This document shows, in pieces, positions 36,015-44,448 of a stretch of 64,000 bases of DNA (position 1 is the first letter of the stretch; each line of letters begins with the position of its first letter). The notes under the pieces are model-generated. The model saw nothing but the letters and a program-made list of their open reading frames with translations, did not search any database and was not told the origin of the DNA. A program made the position numbers and the translations under genes. Source of the DNA: Ferdinandcohnia sp036962685 (GTDB lineage Bacteria > Bacillota > Bacilli > Bacillales > Bacillaceae_L); NCBI RefSeq assembly GCF_036962685.1, contig NZ_JBALOP010000059.1, forward strand, positions 1 through 64,000, given 5' to 3'.

Positions 36015-37367
36015 TTACACTTCTCTTCTCATAGCTTTTAGGACATCGATTTTTGTAGCGCGTTGTGCAGGTCTCATACCTGAAATGATCGTGACGAGTA
36101 GGCAGATTGCAATACAAATCAATGGTAATGAAACTGGAATATGTGAGAACATTAAGCCTTCAGGCATTTCCTCTCCAAATGCTGTTTGAATGATTAATGG
36201 GATTGCTAGATTCACTGCAAAGCTTATTCCATATGCTACAATTGTTCCAAATAAAGCCCCTAAAATCCCAATGTAGCTGCTTTCAATTAAGAAAATTTTC
36301 TTAATGACTCCAGGATTTGCGCCAATGGCCTTCATGATTCCGATATCTGGCGCGCGTTCTGTGACAGCCATTGTCATCGTATTATAGATTCCAATTGAGG
36401 CGATTAAAATGGCAATAGTTCCGATGAAAATCAATCCTGCCTTTGCAATCGCAAACACCATGTTAACTTCCTTCAATTCATTTAAAACGGAATATGTTAA
36501 GTAATGGTCTTGGTCTAATACTTCTGTGATACCTTCAACTGCTTCCATATTGGTCGCATAAACCTTTATTTCATCATAGTTTCTTGACCCTTCAATTTGG
36601 TAGTCTTCAGCTATTTCATTCGGTCCAAGCACCATCCCTCGTGCTGTTCCAGTAAACTCTTCAATTTCTCCTAAAGTGCCTTCAGAAATAAACACGGATT
36701 GGTCGTAAATCCACTCTTTTGTTGGTTTCTTACTAACCCCTACAACCGTTAGTGGAATTTCTTTTTTTACTTCTTCGCTATCTTTATTTTGCATAACAGT
36801 TAAAGTTAGCGTTTTTCCTAGTAAGCTTTCTTTATATCGAAACTCTTCTTTTAGTTGACCATTCTCATTATAAACGTCAACATTTTCTCCAGCACCTTCT
36901 TTTTGAAGGCTTTCCACGAAATGATGCCCGACTACTATTTCATTTTCTTTTTCAGGCAAACGACCCTCAGATAATTCAAAGCCAGCTTTTACTTCAGATG
37001 GAAAATGAGTGACAAGTGTTTGTCCCCAAGCACCATAATCATCAATCTTGTAAATCCCTTCTTGGCTAAGCTGTTGCCTGCGCGTAACCGCCTTAACATC
37101 TTCAATCTTCTCAAAATGTGCAACATCTTCATCTGTTAATTCAAGAAATTTTTCATTACTGTCTAGTTTTCCGTGCACTTCAATTTGAGTCACAATTTGG
37201 CGCTCTGTGATATCTTTTACAATTGATTTATGCAAACCGAATCCTACTGACGCCAATACAATTAGGAATGCACAGCCCATCGCGGTCGCTAAAACGGTCA
37301 TAAAGATTCTTGTTTTATTTTTCTTCATATTTTGTCTCACAAAGCGAAATTGATCGATGAATTTCAT
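36015..37367 (-). CDS. ABC transporter permease, MacB/FtsX type
   Basis: A 450-aa permease. TM1 (about 20-43: RIFMTVLATAMGCAFLIVLAS), a large extracytoplasmic MacB-like periplasmic-core domain (about 45-300) and three C-terminal helices with the FtsX signature (TMTMAVTERAPDIGIMKAIGANP) are seen. This type moves lipoproteins or peptides, or works by mechanotransmission rather than import. It overlaps the ATPase gene by 4 bases (ATGA), so the two form one complex. Confidence 0.9.
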   Translation of the reverse strand: MKFIDQFRFVRQNMKKNKTRIFMTVLATAMGCAFLIVLASVGFGLHKSIVKDITERQIVTQIEVHGKLDSNEKFLELTDEDVAHFEKIEDVKAVTRRQQLSQEGIYKIDDYGAWGQTLVTHFPSEVKAGFELSEGRLPEKENEIVVGHHFVESLQKEGAGENVDVYNENGQLKEEFRYKESLLGKTLTLTVMQNKDSEEVKKEIPLTVVGVSKKPTKEWIYDQSVFISEGTLGEIEEFTGTARGMVLGPNEIAEDYQIEGSRNYDEIKVYATNMEAVEGITEVLDQDHYLTYSVLNELKEVNMVFAIAKAGLIFIGTIAILIASIGIYNTMTMAVTERAPDIGIMKAIGANPGVIKKIFLIESSYIGILGALFGTIVAYGISFAVNLAIPLIIQTAFGEEMPEGLMFSHIPVSLPLICIAICLLVTIISGMRPAQRATKIDVLKAMRREV

Positions 37368-38056
37368 ACCGCTACGACCTCCTCGACAAGATGACCATCG
37401 GCAATTTCAATCGTGCGATGTCCAATTCTAGCAACCTTTTCATCATGGGTGATAATTAAAAAAGTGATGCCAAGTTCCTTGTTTAGTTGTTTAATAAATT
37501 GTAGGAGATCATCCTCTGTCTCACTGTCCAAACTTCCAGTTGGTTCATCTGCAAGAATAATGGGTGGATTGACAATTAAAGCTCTTGCAATACTGACCCG
37601 CTGCTGTTGACCACCAGAAAGCTCGCTTGGATAATGGTCCTTACATTCTAATAAACCAACTTTCGCGAGCATTTTTTCGGTCTTTTGAGCACGCTCTCTT
37701 TCTCCTAATCCTTTTAAAATAAGGGGTAATTCTACATTTTGAAAAGCTGTCATGCTTGGGATAAGCTGAAAGCTCTGAAAAATAAACCCAAGATGCTGAA
37801 GCCTATAATCAGCAAACTTTGCTTCATTAAATTTAGTTACGTCAGTGCCGTCAATAAAGATTTGCCCTTCCTTTGGATGGATGAATCCACTGATAACATT
37901 CAAAAGAGTCGACTTCCCTGAACCACTCCGCCCAACAATCGTGACAATCTCACCACGATTCACCTCAAACGAAACATTCCTCAAAACTGGAATAACAGTC
38001 TTATTCTCCCTCTTCCCTATCTCAAAATCATGACTTACATTTTTTATCTCGATCAT
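37364..38056 (-). CDS. ABC transporter ATP-binding protein, LolD/MacB type
   Basis: A 230-aa ATPase. Walker A is GRSGSGKST (about 42-50), the Q-loop lies in FIFQSFQLIPSMTAFQNVELPL, the signature is LSGGQQQR and Walker B is PPIILADEPTGSLD, with the switch histidine in LIITHDEKVA. The domain is typical of three-component exporters. AAAGGAG precedes the ATG. First gene of the two-gene operon. Confidence 0.93.
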   Translation of the reverse strand: MIEIKNVSHDFEIGKRENKTVIPVLRNVSFEVNRGEIVTIVGRSGSGKSTLLNVISGFIHPKEGQIFIDGTDVTKFNEAKFADYRLQHLGFIFQSFQLIPSMTAFQNVELPLILKGLGERERAQKTEKMLAKVGLLECKDHYPSELSGGQQQRVSIARALIVNPPIILADEPTGSLDSETEDDLLQFIKQLNKELGITFLIITHDEKVARIGHRTIEIADGHLVEEVVAV

Positions 38057-38076
38057 TGTTTTATCTCCTTTAATTT

Positions 38077-38193
38077 AACCAGGACCATGGGGACGGTTCT
38101 TCTGGTCCCAAAATGCCCTAAAAGCCTAAAATACTTGCTGCGAGCACCAAGGGGAACCAAGAGAACCGTCCCTCTGGCCCACCACTGGTTCCC
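38077..38193. repeat. REPIN-like inverted repeat, copy C
   Basis: AACCAGGACCATGGGGACGG and TTCTTCTGGTCCC open the element. CCAAGGGGAACCAAGAGAAC, CGTCCCTCTGGCCC and ACTGGTTCCC close it after a longer A-rich centre. It occupies almost all of the gap between two ABC operons and ends 1 base before the stop of the downstream minus-strand permease. Confidence 0.85.
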
Positions 38194-38194
38194 T

Positions 38195-39262
38195 TTATTT
38201 TTTTCCGAATTGCATCCTGACTCCCGCTAATTTAGTGAGGATGAGATAGGCAATGATGCTGAATCCAAGTCCTCCGAGATGATAGGATAGAAGGCTTGGG
38301 GGTTCGTCGTACCTATGAGACGAGCCAAATACCATTCCACCGAATAGGTAGAAACAGATGAATACGCCCACTTTTAGGTAAGGAAACAGCTTCTCATAAG
38401 CCAAGATTTTACCGTTATTTTCACTTTTTATTCGGATTGATAATCGCTTTATCAAATATAACGAAATAATCGTTACAACAATCGGAATGATGATTACTGA
38501 TAACGAACCTATAAAAGAAGCTTGTTTCCACACAAAGATTTCATTGATATCCCGTTCAAAATCCAATAATAGTAATGGAAAAGAGAGATTCTCAGCATAG
38601 GCATCAAACCTTTGGATTCCGAAGTTTTCTTTTATAAAATGAACACCTGTGATTGCTCTGTAGTGATCAGATATTCCTGACATGACTAAGTTATAGAGTC
38701 CGTATGGCAAAAACAGAAAGATCACACTAAACGCAAATTGTGAAACAAAACTTGCTCCAATTAAGCCAATAAACAGACTAAACGTAAAAACCCCTATTAA
38801 AGTTGCCAGTGCAATTACAAAGTAATACCCAAGTGCACCTAATGAAAGATATTCATGTAATACTGAATTCCCAAGTATGAACATTGAAATTAATACACTT
38901 ACTACCAATGCTACTGTTAAATGAACAACTCCAAACATCCACTTTGAGAAAAAAATATCGCTTCTTTTGTATGGGAGTGCTAACGTAAAATCCAAGCTTT
39001 GATTTGTTCGTTCTAATCCAATTAAGGCTGTGGCCAATAAAATGGATGCAAGAACTTGAAACAATCCCACTTCTAAAAAGTTTCCAAAATATAATGAATA
39101 TGGTTCAGAATTTCCCCATTCATCCCAATGTAAAAGCGAATTCTCCTCGATGCTTAAAAAATTATTTAATTTGTATGGAAAGTAAAGGCAAACCAACCAA
39201 AGTCCCCATACAACAAACTTTGATTGTTTATAATTCCTAAGCCAAAGTGCTTTATTAAACAA
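38195..39262 (-). CDS. ABC-2 type transporter permease
   Basis: A 355-aa membrane protein with about eight to nine helices and no ATPase motif. It follows the ATPase gene with a slight overlap, in a GntR-ATPase-permease order like B. subtilis ytrA-ytrB-ytrC. TTG at 39262 is preferred: AGGAGG is 8 bases away, while ATG 39268 is only 2 bases from that site. Its substrate is unknown; YtrA-type operons respond to cell-wall antibiotics in relatives. Confidence 0.8.
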   Translation of the reverse strand: MFNKALWLRNYKQSKFVVWGLWLVCLYFPYKLNNFLSIEENSLLHWDEWGNSEPYSLYFGNFLEVGLFQVLASILLATALIGLERTNQSLDFTLALPYKRSDIFFSKWMFGVVHLTVALVVSVLISMFILGNSVLHEYLSLGALGYYFVIALATLIGVFTFSLFIGLIGASFVSQFAFSVIFLFLPYGLYNLVMSGISDHYRAITGVHFIKENFGIQRFDAYAENLSFPLLLLDFERDINEIFVWKQASFIGSLSVIIIPIVVTIISLYLIKRLSIRIKSENNGKILAYEKLFPYLKVGVFICFYLFGGMVFGSSHRYDEPPSLLSYHLGGLGFSIIAYLILTKLAGVRMQFGKK

Positions 39263-40139
39263 TGTCATCCCCTCCTAATGCAGACACAAACATGTCTTCT
39301 AAGACAAAAGGCAATTCCTCTAGCAGCACTGGTTGCTGCTCTTTTAATCGTGATACTGTTTCTTCTATATTTCCTTTTATTAAAAGGGTGTACACACGTC
39401 CGATTTGAGATAGAACTTCAATATTTGGAAGCTGGTCCATTTCTATTGGCATACCGTTTTCTTTAAATACAATCTGTATTTTTTTATAATGGAGTCTTGC
39501 ATCCTCCATTGTGACAATTGATTCAACCTCGCCATCTTTTAACATAATGATCGTATCAGCGATTTTCTCAAGTTCATCTAAATGATGGCTTGAAATTAGA
39601 AGTGAAATCCTTGATTCTGAAACTTCCTCTAAGAGAAACTGCAGGATTTTCCTTTTTACAATCGCATCTAGCCCATTTGTTGGTTCATCTAAAATAATCA
39701 GTTTTGCCCTCGTTGAAATGGCTAAAATGATAAATAACAAGGCCTTCATCCCTCGTGAGAAGGTCCGAATTTTTCGCTTTTCTGGAAGCTTGAAGCGCTG
39801 TAGAAGCTGATAAAAATAGGCTTTATCGAAATTCACATAAATTGCTTCATATAAATTCACAAGCTCTTTAATACTGTAACCATTAAATGTCGAGTTTGAA
39901 TCTGGAACAAATACCATTTCCCCCTTAACTTCAGGGTGTATCACGATATTTTTATCTTGAAACACAACTTCCCCCTGATCCGCATCTAAAATGCCAACAA
40001 GGCTTCTTAGCAGCGTTGTCTTTCCGACTCCATTACGCCCGACCAAGCCAACGATTGACCCTTCTCCAATTGAAAAAGAAATATTGTTTAAAACCTTTTC
40101 TCCTTCAATGGTCTTTGAAAGATTATGAACGTTAAACAT
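39255..40139 (-). CDS. ABC transporter ATP-binding protein (YtrB-like)
   Basis: A 294-aa ATPase. Walker A is GRNGVGKTT (about 34-42), the signature region is degenerate (TFSRGMKALLFIILA, lacking LSGGQ) and Walker B is KLIILDEPTNGLD, with the switch histidine in ISSHHLDELEKIAD. A C-terminal extension of about 80 aa follows. It overlaps gntR by 8 bases and the permease by 8 bases. The SRGM variant is common in ABC-2 exporter ATPases. Confidence 0.9.
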   Translation of the reverse strand: MFNVHNLSKTIEGEKVLNNISFSIGEGSIVGLVGRNGVGKTTLLRSLVGILDADQGEVVFQDKNIVIHPEVKGEMVFVPDSNSTFNGYSIKELVNLYEAIYVNFDKAYFYQLLQRFKLPEKRKIRTFSRGMKALLFIILAISTRAKLIILDEPTNGLDAIVKRKILQFLLEEVSESRISLLISSHHLDELEKIADTIIMLKDGEVESIVTMEDARLHYKKIQIVFKENGMPIEMDQLPNIEVLSQIGRVYTLLIKGNIEETVSRLKEQQPVLLEELPFVLEDMFVSALGGDDIV

Positions 40140-40527
40140 TGCTGTCCTTCCCCCCTAACTCATCGACATACTTTTCAATCCACTCAACAAATGTTTCTTT
40201 ATTTATCCCTAGATAAGAAGCTTCTACGAGTAAAAGCTTTAATGATTGTTTGATTTCCTCCACTTTTTCATCATCCACCTTCTTTGGAAGCTGTTCGGAA
40301 ACAAATGTGCCCTTTCCCCTTCTTGTTTCAATAATTCCCTGTCGTTCTAGCTCTTGATAGGCTTTGCTGACGGTGTTTGGATTTATAAGCAAGGTCGAGG
40401 AGAGCTCGCGAACACTTAATAATTTGTCATTCGGCTGAAGGACTCCTTTTAAAATGAGCTCCTTGACTTGGTTCACAATTTGTTCCCAAATTGGTGTATT
40501 ACTACGTTCATCCAAATGAAAATACAA
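40132..40527 (-). CDS. GntR-family transcriptional regulator, YtrA subfamily
   Basis: A 131-aa regulator with an N-terminal winged helix: PIWEQIVNQVKELILKG, LLSVRELSSTLLINPNTVSKAYQELERQGII and RRGKGTFV. A short C-terminal helical tail replaces a ligand domain, which defines the YtrA group. It likely represses its own ABC operon. TTG at 40527 is chosen because AAAGGGG is 8 bases before it; the GTG at 40536 touches that site. Confidence 0.9.
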   Translation of the reverse strand: MYFHLDERSNTPIWEQIVNQVKELILKGVLQPNDKLLSVRELSSTLLINPNTVSKAYQELERQGIIETRRGKGTFVSEQLPKKVDDEKVEEIKQSLKLLLVEASYLGINKETFVEWIEKYVDELGGKDSNV

Positions 40528-40656
40528 GCAAAACACCCCTTTCAGTTGTTCTTTATCACTCGTGTTTTAGGTGTATTACATCATGTAGTACACTTAATAC
40601 ATTAATAGACATTTACTTTTATGTCAATATACATCCGCCTATTTTTTGCAAACTTT

Positions 40657-40767
40657 GAACCATGGGAACCAAGGGGACGGTTCCTGTGGTTCCTTGGACT
40701 TTATTTAACCCTCAAACTTAATCAGGAACATTTGAAGGAACCAGGTGAACCGTCCCTCTGGTCCCTT
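40657..40767. repeat. REPIN-like inverted repeat, copy D
   Basis: GAACCATGGGAACCAAGGGG precedes ACGGTTCCTGTGGTTCC. After about 45 bases, AAGGAACCAGGTGAACCGTC and CCTCTGGTCCCTT close the element. Unlike copies A to C it lies in a divergent intergenic region (gntR and the aminopeptidase), so it is not a 3' element here. Confidence 0.85.
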
Positions 40768-40846
40768 CGAATCGTTTCTGTTACACTAAATAGGAAATAT
40801 TTACACTTGTGCTAATTGTTTAGCACGTAATTAAAGGAGAATTCTT

Positions 40847-42079
40847 ATGTCTAAGTTCGAACAAATGCTTGAAAAATATGCTGATTTAGCTGTACGTGTG
40901 GGTGTTAATGTTCAAAAAGGACAAAATCTTCTTATTAATGCACCTATTTCAGCTGCAGGATATGTAAGAAAAGTTGTCAAAAAAGCATATGAGGCAGGTG
41001 CAAGAAATGTATATGTCGAGTGGAATGATGACGAAATTACACGCACTCGCTTTGACCTTGCACCAGATGAAGCGTTTCTTGATTATCCGATGTGGAAGGC
41101 AAAAGGAATGGAAGAACTTGCGGAAAATGGAGCTGCCTTTTTATCTATCATTTCGTCCAATCCAGATTTATTAAAAGGCGTCAACCCTGAACGTATTGCC
41201 AACGCGAATAAAACGGCAGGTCTAGCTTTGGAAAAATACCGAAATTATTCTCAGGCGGATAAAGTCAGTTGGTCTGTCATTGCTGTCCCTTCAGAGAGCT
41301 GGGCTGAGAAAGTATTCCCTGGCCTATCCTCAGAGGAGCAAGTCGAGAAATTATGGGATGCCATTTTTCAAGCAACTCGCGTCGATGTCGAGGACCCTGT
41401 TCAAGCGTGGAAGGAACACAATGCAACATTACATGCCAAGGTTGAATATTTAAACAAGAAAAAATATAAAAAATTACATTATAAAGCACCTGGAACAGAC
41501 TTAGTGGTCGAATTACCTGAAGACCATGTATGGATTGGCGGTGGTGGTGAAAACGAACAAAACATTGAGTTCGTAGCCAATATGCCGACTGAAGAGGTGT
41601 TTACCGTTCCTAAAAAAGACGGTGTAAACGGATTCGTGAGTAGTACAAAGCCGCTTAATTACGGTGGAAGCCAGATTGATCAATTTACATTAACTTTTGA
41701 AAATGGACGAATCATTGAGGTGAAGGCCGAAACAGGTGAGGACACGTTAAAACGTCTTGTAGAAACAGATGAAGGCAGCCACTATTTAGGTGAGGTTGCA
41801 CTTGTGCCACATAGCTCACCTATTTCACAATCAAAAATTCTTTTCTATAACACACTTTTTGATGAAAATGCATCCAATCACTTCGCCATTGGAAATGCAT
41901 ATGCCTTCTGTATTGAAGGCGGTAAAACGATGTCACGTGATGAGCTTGTGAAAAAAGGTGCAAACTCAAGTATCACACATGTCGACTTCATGGTTGGCTC
42001 AGGTGAAATGGACATCGACGGTATAACTGCTGACGGCACAATTGAACCTGTCTTCCGCAACGGAAACTGGGCTTTTTAA
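40847..42079 (+). CDS. M29-family aminopeptidase (AmpS/PepS-like)
   Basis: A 410-aa metal-dependent aminopeptidase of the thermophilic M29 family, cytoplasmic. Family blocks seen: YVEWNDDEITRTRFDLAP (about 59-76), DLVVELPEDHVWIGGGGENEQNIEFVANMPTEEVFTVP, the metal-ligand core with its Glu residues (about 216-255), EVALVPHSSPIS and FDENASNHFAIGNAYAFCIEGG (His ligand near 345). It takes part in general peptide turnover. AAAGGAG precedes the ATG. Its terminator lies 178 bases downstream, beyond a repeat element. Confidence 0.92.
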   Translation: MSKFEQMLEKYADLAVRVGVNVQKGQNLLINAPISAAGYVRKVVKKAYEAGARNVYVEWNDDEITRTRFDLAPDEAFLDYPMWKAKGMEELAENGAAFLSIISSNPDLLKGVNPERIANANKTAGLALEKYRNYSQADKVSWSVIAVPSESWAEKVFPGLSSEEQVEKLWDAIFQATRVDVEDPVQAWKEHNATLHAKVEYLNKKKYKKLHYKAPGTDLVVELPEDHVWIGGGGENEQNIEFVANMPTEEVFTVPKKDGVNGFVSSTKPLNYGGSQIDQFTLTFENGRIIEVKAETGEDTLKRLVETDEGSHYLGEVALVPHSSPISQSKILFYNTLFDENASNHFAIGNAYAFCIEGGKTMSRDELVKKGANSSITHVDFMVGSGEMDIDGITADGTIEPVFRNGNWAF

Positions 42080-42083
42080 CAAG

Positions 42084-42248
42084 AAAAGTGCAAGGCGCCT
42101 TGAGAAGGAACATCGACTAAATACTGCCACGTCCTTAGGCAAAAATCGATGTCAGCACTTCCTCGAAAANNAAGTCAAGCATAAGACGACCCCAACCTTC
42201 CGAAGTGATTGGCTAGACCAGAGAGCTGATGGCGCCAGGAACTAGACA
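42084..42248. repeat. GGCGCC-bounded structured intergenic repeat
   Basis: It opens with AAAAGTGCAAGGCGCCTTG (palindrome CAAGGCGCCTTG at 42091-42102) and closes with GGCGCCAGGAACTAGAC. Inside are ACATCGA and TCGATGT arms and two unresolved bases (42170-42171). From memory this opening and closing pattern is a common Bacillaceae intergenic repeat; I can see only one copy here. It separates the aminopeptidase stop from its terminator. Confidence 0.6.
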
Positions 42249-42256
42249 AACACTAT

Positions 42257-42294
42257 GGCATCACCGGGCATTAGCTCCGAGTGGTGCCTTTTTT
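42257..42294 (+). terminator. Terminator 3' of the aminopeptidase gene
   Basis: GGCATCAC (42257-42264) pairs with GTGGTGCC (42281-42288) with one wobble and is followed by TTTTTT. Confidence 0.8.
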
Positions 42295-42372
42295 CTTCCC
42301 AATCCCCTATTTCCATTCAAAAATTTTCTCATTAATTCTATTGAAATTGTGTCAAGTTTGTGTAAATATAGA

Positions 42373-42387
42373 TGACAAGACAGATGT
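42373..42387. promoter_or_regulatory. Possible NiaR (YrxA) operator upstream of nadC
   Basis: TGACAAGACAGATGT reads ACATCTGTCTTGTCA on the other strand. It closely resembles the ACA..TGTCTTG.CA pattern I recall for niacin-responsive NiaR sites of Bacillales. It lies about 90 bases before the nadC start. The consensus is quoted from memory, so the call needs a motif scan. Confidence 0.4.
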
Positions 42388-42426
42388 ATTTCCATCTTCT
42401 CGAACTTTTAACAAAGTAATCTACCT

Positions 42427-42452
42427 AAGTTTGTGAAGTTATTCTCAAACTT
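42427..42452. promoter_or_regulatory. Perfect 7-bp inverted repeat before nadC
   Basis: AAGTTTG (42427-42433) and CAAACTT (42446-42452) are exact inverted arms with a 12-base spacer, ending 10 bases before AGGAGG. It could be a leader hairpin or an operator. No T-run follows, so it is not a terminator. Confidence 0.35.
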
Positions 42453-42473
42453 ATTTATACTAGGAGGCAAACT

Positions 42474-43325
42474 ATGAATATAGTAAAATTGCGAAAAATA
42501 CTTCAGGAGTTTTTGCTTGAGGATATTGGTGATCAGGATGTAACCAGTCAATCGATTTTTCCACTTGAACAAACGAGTCAAGGTGTGTTCATCGCCAAAG
42601 AAAATGGAATCATTTCAGGATTAGCCATTATTAAAGAAGCGTATCACCTGTTAGATTCAACCATTCAAGTTGAGCTTCGTTTCACTGATGGAGATCTTGT
42701 TTCAGCGGGCGATACAATTGCAACCGTAAGCGGTCCAACTGCTCATCTGCTTACTGGTGAAAGAGTTATTTTAAATCTCCTACAACGTATGAGTGGTATT
42801 GCAACGGTCACAAACAAATGTGTAAATGCGTTAAACGACCCTTCCATCCAAATTTGTGACACCCGAAAAACAATTCCAGGACTTCGGATGCTTGATAAAT
42901 ATGCAGTCGTATCTGGAGGCGGTAAAAACCATCGTTATGGCCTTTATGATGGTGTCATGATTAAAGATAACCACATTGCCTACTGTGGCTCCATTACAAA
43001 AGCCGTTCAAGCCGCACGTGAAAAAATTGGCCATATGGTGAAAATTGAGGTTGAAACTGAAAATCTGGAAGAGGTATTGGAAGCAGTAGAAGCTGGAGCA
43101 GATGTAATCATGTTTGATAATCGGAGCCCAGAAGAAGTGAAGGAATACGCTCAACTAGTGCCTAAGGGCATCATCACTGAAGCCTCTGGTGGCATTACCT
43201 TGGATAATTTAGCTACCTACTCTGGAACAGGTGTCCAGTATATTTCATTAGGATTTTTAACTCATTCTGTTAAAGCACTTGATATTAGTTTACAGGTTAA
43301 AGAAGGAAACAAAAAAACTTCCTAA
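42474..43325 (+). CDS. nadC: Nicotinate-nucleotide pyrophosphorylase (quinolinate phosphoribosyltransferase)
   Basis: A 283-aa enzyme converting quinolinate and PRPP to nicotinate mononucleotide, CO2 and PPi. Seen: LLEDIGDQDVTSQ, GERVILNLLQRMSGIAT (about 99-115), DTRKTIPGLRMLDKYAV, GGGKNHRYGLYDGVMIKDNHI (about 142-162), KIEVETENLEE and ITEASGGI. Catalytic Arg and Lys residues are present, so it is active-looking. nadB and nadA are not adjacent; instead a TRAP transporter follows 91 bases later on the same strand. AGGAGG precedes the ATG. Confidence 0.92.
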   Translation: MNIVKLRKILQEFLLEDIGDQDVTSQSIFPLEQTSQGVFIAKENGIISGLAIIKEAYHLLDSTIQVELRFTDGDLVSAGDTIATVSGPTAHLLTGERVILNLLQRMSGIATVTNKCVNALNDPSIQICDTRKTIPGLRMLDKYAVVSGGGKNHRYGLYDGVMIKDNHIAYCGSITKAVQAAREKIGHMVKIEVETENLEEVLEAVEAGADVIMFDNRSPEEVKEYAQLVPKGIITEASGGITLDNLATYSGTGVQYISLGFLTHSVKALDISLQVKEGNKKTS

Positions 43326-43416
43326 CCAAATAAATCATGCCACTGCTCTAAAAGTCGGAGTATAAATTCGCTAATCTCATTTGAACATTAGCATAACCTT
43401 TGGGGGTAAAAGTGAA

Positions 43417-44430
43417 ATGTCTCACAAAAATTGGACTTTATCTTTCATTTTATTATTATGTAGTTTATTACTAGCAGGTTGCATGAATAAAGTTGGCGCG
43501 GTTTCTGTCGGTAATTCAGACGATATTCGAACAACTATTATCGGGGGACGAACTGGTGGGGCATGGTCTGTTTTTACAGAAGGAATAGCTGAGTCGATTC
43601 GTCGAGAAAATGAAGGCTCGTTTATTACGGTAGAGCCAGGTGGAATTGTAGAGAATCCTGCGAGTGTAGGAACAAACACAGTTCCATATGGAATTTCGTA
43701 CGCCATGACAGCTTATGCCGCATTCAGTGGAAATGAACCCTATAAAGAGGCTTATCCGGATATTCGGGCTATCAGTGTTGTGATTCCTGCAAACTATTAT
43801 CAACTGATAGCACGGGGAGATGTAGATTTTGATTCATTAGATGAGGTTATTGAAAAAAAAGCGCCAATGCGCCTCGCTGTTGACCAAAGAGGATCAGCCG
43901 GTGAAATCATTACACGAGCCATTTTAAATGAGTACGGTGTAACCTATAAAGATATCGCTTCTTGGGGTGGTTCCGTTGATCATTTAAGTGGATCAACAAC
44001 CTTTGAATTGATGGCGGATAATCGAATTGATACGTCTGGAGATGCAGTTTCAGTTCCTTCTAGTGATATTTTAGAAGCGGCTATCACAAATAAGTTGAAA
44101 ATTATTTCTATGAATCAAGATATCCTTCAAGCTGTATCAGAAAAATTAGGAATGGAGCTAGGTACAATCCATGCAGGAAGTTATGATTTCTTAAATAAAG
44201 ATGTAAATACCCTGTATACTCCTGCGATTTTGATTGTTCATAAGGATGTACCAGAAGAAGAAGTGTACCGTGTCACAAAATCGATCTATGAGAACTTTGA
44301 ATACTTAAGCACTGTTCATAAAGAATTTAAAAATCTATCAGACGAAAACTTTAGCAAGGTTGGGAAGGTCCCGCTCCATCCAGGTGCAAAGAAATTTTTA
44401 AAAGAACAAGGACTAATTCACGAATTTTAG
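43417..44430 (+). CDS. TAXI-family TRAP transporter solute-binding lipoprotein
   Basis: A 337-aa extracytoplasmic binding protein. A lipoprotein signal with LLAGC (cysteine near 22) anchors it to the membrane. The TAXI family pattern includes IRTTIIGGRTGGAWSVFTEGIAE at the N-terminus and a C-terminal helical tail with PLHPGAKKFLKEQG. Relatives bind glutamate, 2-oxoglutarate or other carboxylates. ATG at 43417 is used because GGGGG precedes it. It forms a pair with the fused permease 18 bases downstream. Linkage to nadC hints at a pyridine carboxylate ligand (inference). Confidence 0.88.
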   Translation: MSHKNWTLSFILLLCSLLLAGCMNKVGAVSVGNSDDIRTTIIGGRTGGAWSVFTEGIAESIRRENEGSFITVEPGGIVENPASVGTNTVPYGISYAMTAYAAFSGNEPYKEAYPDIRAISVVIPANYYQLIARGDVDFDSLDEVIEKKAPMRLAVDQRGSAGEIITRAILNEYGVTYKDIASWGGSVDHLSGSTTFELMADNRIDTSGDAVSVPSSDILEAAITNKLKIISMNQDILQAVSEKLGMELGTIHAGSYDFLNKDVNTLYTPAILIVHKDVPEEEVYRVTKSIYENFEYLSTVHKEFKNLSDENFSKVGKVPLHPGAKKFLKEQGLIHEF

Positions 44431-44448
44431 AAGGGAGTTCCCAACATA

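Noticed and set aside
42042..42245. 67-codon frame across the two-N gap after the aminopeptidase
   Set aside because: It lies in the GGCGCC-bounded repeat and overlaps the aminopeptidase 3' end; no ribosome site.
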